Below, piece by piece: positions 57,426 to 64,000 of a stretch of 64,000 nucleotides of DNA. The translations under genes were made by a program, and so were the position numbers. Source of the DNA: Fasciola hepatica (taxonomy: Eukaryota > Platyhelminthes > Trematoda > Plagiorchiida > Fasciolidae); assembly GCA_948099385.1 (NCBI GenBank), contig CANUEZ040000193.1:8010501-8074500 (forward strand), given 5' to 3'. The number at the start of each line of letters is the position of its first letter. The stretch's first letter is position 1. The notes under the pieces were generated by a model. It saw only the letters and a list, made by a program, of their open reading frames with translations, had not been told where the DNA came from and did no database searches.

Positions 57426-60400
57426 TACAAATGGATACATCTTAGCCATGAGTCACTTCAATAAAAGTCTCCTTAAAATGACAAAACAGACGGAACGGAG
57501 CGAGTAGTCTCATCATCGACCGAATCCGTTCTAAATAATAACTAATAAAACGGTTGGTAAGGTTACGAAATCCTGTTACGTTGTGAAACACAGTTGACCA
57601 GCTACAATTTTCTAAGTTTAAATATAAGGTTACCTATCCGCAGCGAAGACTGAGAAAATGGATCAATTAAAAGATCTGTCTACAAGGACACTATCTATTC
57701 TGCACTCAAATTGTTCCAGAGAAGTGCAAGATAAGCACAGTGCAAACAATGTTCCTCGAGTTAGAGTAAATTTGAACGACAGAGCCACTGGAGTGAGAAA
57801 TCATTCGAATTAATAAAACACTGATGTCTACTACGTGTCCAGCATAATTCCTGGCAAATTATTATCAAATCAAGCTGATGAAGAATAGTCTTTCACTGTT
57901 CTTGGAAGTGGGATTATAAATTGCTCATAAATTATACGTTATGATCAACCAATTCAGCAAACGTTTGAAGCCAACTTTCAGCGAATCTACTATACTGCCG
58001 AACCTGTCATTATGTTCACGTTATTCCCCGGTCACACGTCATACAATGAACCAACACAGCCAAATGTGCCTTGAGAAAGAAACTCAACACGATTTCGTCA
58101 TCGATTGATGAGAGATCACTGACTGCCACGAATTGATTGGAGACAGAACATTACGTCACTACCAGACAGGCGGTCATAGTGAACTTCCCTACCGGAAACA
58201 CTAGAAAAGCATTTCTCCAATGAGCGACGCCGCACCGTCACGTGATCCAACGAGGTGTCTTAACCAATAGATTTGATTCAATCAACATGATTACTCATTT
58301 CGCTGTCGCAGCTAATCTCATGTGAACCAGATAATGTGTGTTCACGCAGCGCAAGTGGAGATCAGCTGGTTGACTTTTACCATTAGATTCAACGATATTC
58401 GAACTTGTCTATCAGTTTGACGCGAGCATCGTAGTTGATTGGTGGTAGTGGTAGTGGTGATGTGATTATGGTGATGCTTCATGCTACAGACGCGCCCAGA
58501 AAGCTGCCCAACCGGAGATGACAGCAAAGTAACAAAACGATCCTACATCGTTTATGGAATGCGAGTAATGATCGTCAAACGTTTTTCCCAATTTATAGTT
58601 TGATAAGGTGAGCTTTTATTGAGAGATATGCACATGTTCATTATTTTCTTGGTATGACAGGGTAAAAGATAATTTAGAGGCACGTTGTTCATATGTGAAA
58701 TTGAACTTGAAGTTTTGGTTACCAGTGTCGTACTGACCTGTTTGTTCTGGTTCATGGTTGGATTCGGTGATACCTTCCTGCACCTAATGAATATTCATCT
58801 GATTGGGCAAATACGGTTGAGTGAGGACACTCGATTAGGACATCAGCACACTCGGCATCAGAACAACTATTTGTCAGTGTTTCACCTGTGATAAAATGTT
58901 TATCGCTTTTACAGATTTTGCACACTGGATGATAGAGAAGCAGAAAAATAGTCGATAATCTTGATGACAGCAGTTGACAATTCCGTGTCCATACAGTAGA
59001 GGTGTTATCAGTGGTACGACAGTTATTGTGTTGATAACTATGAGTAACGTGGTATTAGTGATTACGTCGCATTATTTTGTGTGTTCCTTCTGAGCGCTTA
59101 ATGTGGTATTGTTTCGTGCGGATCGAGACTCAATCGGCGGTGGCCGAGATCTAGCGGTTGGCATTTCATGTTGCTCTTACTTTCACAGTTTATATGGGAA
59201 GAGAGGCTCCATTATTATTGATCGTATGATCCGACTCCATGGAAGAGATGGTAATTGTCGCTTGTCCGCTCTTCACTTTTACTTTGTTTAACCGACTTGG
59301 TTGATAAGCCTTGATGTGTCTAGACGGTCATCCTGTTGTTCGACATACATCACCTGCCCCACACTGACAGCTGGAAATTTACGAATATTCTGCGTTTCAT
59401 TCGGAAATGAGAAAAAGACGTGGGATGAACAAAACATGGATTCCGGCAGCATAATTCATCGTTCTGACTTTGGATATGGCTAACACGCGATTGAGATCGA
59501 TCGTTTACCACATCTGCTTTGCTGCCACCTCTCAATTGAACTCATGGGTAGACATATTGCTTTTCGACTGCTTGATGACAAGGTGTGCTATCGTAATTCT
59601 TCGTACCATTATTGATGAAGCACCCGGAGTGTATAGTCGGAATGAGAAATGATTCCACCCTTCTACGTTTACTTCGGATTGATGTGATTGTAATGCGCCT
59701 GAGAAAAGCAAATAATAGGTGGATTTTATTTCCAATGTGATTGTATACATTTATAGGTCCAATTGAATTCACTTATTAGGTTGGATGAATCCATCCAGTT
59801 TCCAAATCCTAAATCCATTTTATGCCCAACCTAAAATGTATGGGGAAGAGTTATGTTCCAGTTCTGGACATGAGAATGGAAGAAAAGGTTATGAAACGAA
59901 ATTATCCAATCTATCAGGTCAAAGATTACAAGATATAGGTCACAGGATTCATTCCATTTGCAGATGTCATTGAAGACACAATTGCGTCCAACTAGAGGGT
60001 CTACTTACTCAATGTATCTACTCTACCTGCGAGAGCCTTTAAAAGAATCTATCAAAAATATAAAAACATTAGATAGGAGAATGATAAAACCCAATGGATT
60101 GATGGTAGATGAACATAAAGGACTCATCTATTTATGTATAAACAACATTAAGTTAGAATTCCACGGAGCCTGATTGTATTATAATGAAGAGCTTATGTAG
60201 CATCCTTTTTAGGACCTAAATTAGGAGATATATGTATGGCCTAATTAGAGAATCGTATTATATGTGAATAACTCAAGCAGCTGCAAATGTAAGGACATAT
60301 TGTGTACTAGGCTCATCATCAACATCAACAACATCAACGTAGGGGATGTAATCGGATCTAATTTGTGACCTGATTCAATTAGATATTACGCAATTGATAA

Positions 60401-63400
60401 CAACTAAAGATTTGACGTCATTCTCTATGGTCGCATTGCGCGGTGTCATCGGTTTTGCCAACCATTTCAATAACTTTCCCGACGCTGGTTGTGCCAAGCA
60501 GCTATCCGCTCTGCCTTTGGATGCGTCACCGTAGCTTTAAGTGAACTGATAGAAAACATGTGATACATTGGGATCGGCAAGACTGTCTGAATGACATTTG
60601 AATCCTGACATGTTGGTAATCAGTAACTGAAGTATTTGCACCACAGTCTATGGGTGTCTTGTGGCTGACTTAAGATATACATATTCTTCACTAAAACGTG
60701 GTCACATGTTAATAGTAAAACCATAGAAACTTGCTTCATGTTGATTGTATTTGATGCGTGAGATTTTTAGGAAGGAATTAATTAGCGAGCATTCCGAGAT
60801 CGTGATTGTAGCGTACACGTGCAACGGTCACATGACTACCGTGTTTGATATCGAGCCAGTTTTTTATATCCCGATTTTGCATGTATAATATAGGCCTCAA
60901 AGTAACTCCAGACTTGTGAACGTTTGGTGATCCTGTCAAAACAGGGGTCAGCTTTCCAATTGATTTGAGTTGTTTAATATGTTTTTGGATTAGAACCCAT
61001 TAAAGAACAGAATATAAAGATGTCTTGATATCATTTGTTTCTCTGTCCACATGCTGTTATCAAGCGTAGTGTCCCGTTTGAGAGGTTTGATGTCGGAAGG
61101 TATGTCTTCTATTTTTCGTAAATGTATTCCTTCTTCCTCATATTCACTCTGCCTGATTCCTTATCTGGCTGGAGGAACACCATTATTCTATTCTTCCTAA
61201 TTTCTATGTCACTCACGAAGTAGAACAAGTCAATAGTCCATTCCTTTTAGACGATATAATAATTAGATGTTCGGATGAAATATTCCCACGCAGTATCCAT
61301 CTCAAAGTAATTAGGGAAGGTCGCTATTTTCAATTCTCCAGTTTCGCACCGAAGACATACAATCATGGTTTAGTTCGAATCCTCCTCAACAGAGCGTGCA
61401 ATATCTGCATCAAAGAATAAATGCAAAATGAAGAAGAGTTCATAGAAAGAACGTCGCTGGCCCACTGCTATCCCGATAAGTTCATCGAGCAGCATCGTAA
61501 GTGTGCGGAAGTCTGGTAGCAGAAATCAGCTTTGTTTATTTGTTAACCATCTTATTGTTTAAAAAACCCCCGATATCAAGCACGGTAGCAATTTGATCGT
61601 TGCACGTGCAGGCTACAAGCACGCTGGCAATGCACACTAACCACTTCCTTCCTATTAATCGTGTTCACCATCTCATGGGTTGTGGAAAACAATACTCTGG
61701 TGGCCATGTCTGCTCTATGGGAGGCATCACAGTGAAGGACTGGCGGTCCGTGCAAAGTCGAAAAGACTAACAACTGAGACGTAAGGTCTACGGTTTTGTT
61801 TTGCGAAACATTTCACTGCATCAGGTCACAAAGCTGACCCGACCTAATTTCTTATAACTGTGTTGCGCAATCCCAAATTGAAGCTGTGAGCATTCACCGA
61901 AGCGATGCACGAAAGCGGTTGACAAAAGTGTTTGTTTGTTATGGCACCAACCGAAAGGACCCCGATCTCCCCCTATCAAACTCACTGTAAAAACTTTCAA
62001 TCGAACCCAAATAATTGTATCATTTGTCTATTTCTGTTGTACAAACTGAAATGTTTAACGTAGGCGGTGGACGGGAACAAACGAAATGCTTGCATCAAAT
62101 AACCTATATTTTCTTCAGTTCTCATGTACTTACTAATAAACAGAATAATTCCATATCTCTACCGTCGATATATGATGCGGTTCCCACCAAGTTCTGGCGA
62201 ACATACTCATCATTAGCTGAAAACACTGCATGGTGCACTGTCATTAGACATCGGAATCACGTCTCCCTTTACAAATCCGTTTCAGCCATGAGCCCTGTGT
62301 GTAAGGAGATATTCACGACTACATTCTTTTCTAAATATCGCATCTAGATTTCCTGCTTTACGTCACCTTTGAAGCAAGTTTCTACTAGCTTGGTCTTCCC
62401 TGCACAAAGGGATGTGTTGTGGGAAGCAATTATGAATCACTAAGTCAAAGTTCGTATGGATGTCCTAGGTCTCGAAACACGGAGATTAGAGAGATCTAAC
62501 TTTGATAATTCGTCCAACCTCCGTCATGTATGTAGATATATCCTCGTCGAATGTTAGCACACAAAGCAGTTTTCAACACACATTCTGCGGCCTCAACGTT
62601 AGACCCACCATCACTATACATCCCCTTAAGTCTTCTGCGTCTGGTTATAAACAGTATCATTGCCATGAGAAATAATTTCGCAGTCATACTATATCCAATT
62701 TCCAAGTGTATTGCACGACACCCAAGTTTGTTGTGCTCACTTCAATCTACCTTGACATGAAACGGTCTGAACTAATTGACACCTTTCCATAGGCAATCAG
62801 GCATGTGTGACATTACTTGAGGTATGGGTTAGGCATATTTAGCACTTACTGAGGACGCGTCTGAAATTGTACGTCAGAATCAACTCGACGACGATTCCCG
62901 TGGCTTCTGGCACTTCGAACACAGTCAACAGTCCAAGCCTCAGAATAAATATTTGGATCATTTCAAGTTGAGCAATCTGAGGCTGTGTGAACTACCAAAT
63001 AGATAAAATATTCAAGACTTCCCTGATGAGTACAATATTTATACTGATTACTCTTCCCGAAGAACTGACATTTTGACAGCCTTAGTTACTTCATTGACCT
63101 ACTCTACATTTTGGTGACAAACATCATGAAATGTCCCACGAGGAGGCATAAAATGGGCACAATAGATAATAATGTTTCATAAAATGACGCCTAAAATCTT
63201 AATTGATCATCAATCGTTATTGGAACTGCGCTTAAGTGAATTGAAGGCAGAAAACAGTCATCGTGAATATGCCACTGGAAAACTAATGCTCAGGGATCCA
63301 CGAAGATCTGCTGATAAAATTTGAAGTACGTACTCGATTTTTCACCGTTCATCAATTCTGCTCATAGTCTGGGTCCTTACGACACACATTCTGTTAGGTG

Positions 63401-63517
63401 TTGTCTATCTGTTTGAGTCATCGTAGGAAATCCTTCGTCATGTGAAGGCTTTCTCGTCATACGACAGCGAGAACAATGAACCATCCACACAAAAGTGATT
63501 AGTCATCGGAGATAATG
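57410..63517 (+). repeat. Copy R, diverged version of the 6.1 kb repeat arm
   Basis: This lies in the same orientation as arm M. Overall similarity is about 75-85% by eye with many indels, but two patches are nearly identical to M: 57894-58135 (four mismatches against 25541-25782) and 58435-58897 (six against 26081-26543). Several ORFs of the arms are broken here. Confidence 0.85.
58898..59985. other. About 1.1 kb of R-specific sequence within the repeat arm
   Basis: Arm M has only about 160 bp (26544-26700) between the same flanks. The insert has small ORFs (59103-59291, 59301-59483 and others), no recognised motif and no clear terminal repeats or target duplication. It may be an insertion in R or a replacement. 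Confidence 0.5.
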
Positions 63518-63939
63518 CTAATGAAAAAAGTCAAGGTTGCTGTCCTCGGCAGCTCTTCTTAAGGACAGCTTGGCACAACAAGATGATTAACTAGTGCCAA
63601 ACGGATGAGCTTTCTCTTCGTAAACAATCGCACTACTTCTCACATCGTAATCTGACCAGTAAAATAAGCCTACAGATAACCTGTAACACTTTGGAAACCT
63701 AATTTGCTGGAATATCTGTACAATTCGAGTTAAAAGAGCTATGACATATCAACGGAACCTGACGGCTACTCCTAACAAATGAACAGTTGGATCAGGTACT
63801 TGTGTTAGGACTTCGTTGAGTGAAATGCTCTCACGAACAGCCGCACAGTCGAATACCACTCGGACCTTCCCGGGCTAATTCGAACTGAAGTCTTTATGGG
63901 GCGGCAGGAACACACGTTTTCTTGGGCATCTTCTTGTGG
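63518..63939 (-). mobile_element. Pao/BEL reverse-transcriptase fragment (copy 2)
   Basis: This is the same fragment as 30839-31260 (offset 32679), with two substitutions visible across 63518-64000. The VRVVFDCAA motif and the same stops and frameshift are present. The element continues beyond the window edge. Confidence 0.8.
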
Positions 63940-64000
63940 AACTATAGATGTCATTTATCCTCTTCAATCATGACAGCGAATAACATGATTGTACTTCGAG

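Noticed and set aside
1..64000. CRISPR arrays, bacterial operons, ribosome binding sites
   Set aside because: The composition, retroelement content and lack of coding density indicate a eukaryotic genome. No regularly spaced repeats were seen.

Overview
The window looks like a repeat-dense, essentially gene-free stretch of an A+T-rich metazoan genome, most likely a trematode and probably a schistosome. This rests on the retroelement mix: a flatworm-type non-LTR endonuclease/reverse transcriptase, a Penelope-like element (PLE) with a GIY-YIG domain, two Ty3/gypsy families and Pao/BEL fragments. All coding remnants are broken by stops and frameshifts. I found no rRNA, no intact tRNA and no complete host gene. 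Only a few exon-like open stretches with plausible splice signals could belong to host genes.

The dominant structure is a three-copy segmental duplication. Copy L (1-10.99 kb) is read on the minus strand. Copy M (23.3-31.3 kb) and copy R (50.1-64.0 kb) are read on the plus strand. L 1-6129 and M 24431-30559 form an almost perfect, indel-free inverted repeat (coordinates sum to 30560) around an 18.3 kb spacer. R is an older copy, roughly 80% identical by eye, with sharply bounded patches of about 98-99% identity. Left to right, L holds an old repeat family with a fold-back element, a PLE whose 5' half is inverted, a Pao/BEL fragment and a Tc1/mariner-type transposase fragment. R holds the same series in mirror order and orientation, with insertions and deletions.

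A second inverted pair sits inside the first. 20.4-23.2 kb (minus) and 41.1-43.8 kb (plus) carry a non-LTR endonuclease followed by an LTR retroelement (gag, protease, integrase, but no reverse transcriptase). Their 1.1 kb core is about 99.5% identical, against about 80% in the flanks. In the right-hand member the LTR element separates the endonuclease from the reverse transcriptase of a non-LTR element (44.2-45.4 kb).

Between these lie another non-LTR copy (31.9-33.0 kb), a separate Ty3/gypsy remnant from gag knuckle to integrase zinc domain (37.3-39.7 kb), Pao/BEL reverse-transcriptase fragments (30.84-31.26 and 63.52-63.94 kb), tRNA-like sequences (35.7 and 52.3 kb) and two TA microsatellites (46.9 and 47.4 kb). 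The stretches 11-20 kb, 33-36 kb and 45.4-50.1 kb hold nothing I can identify except a few exon-like ORFs.

Nearly identical inverted arms embedded in old repeats suggest ongoing gene conversion or very recent duplication, as in ampliconic or sex-chromosome heterochromatin. Assembly error must be excluded first.
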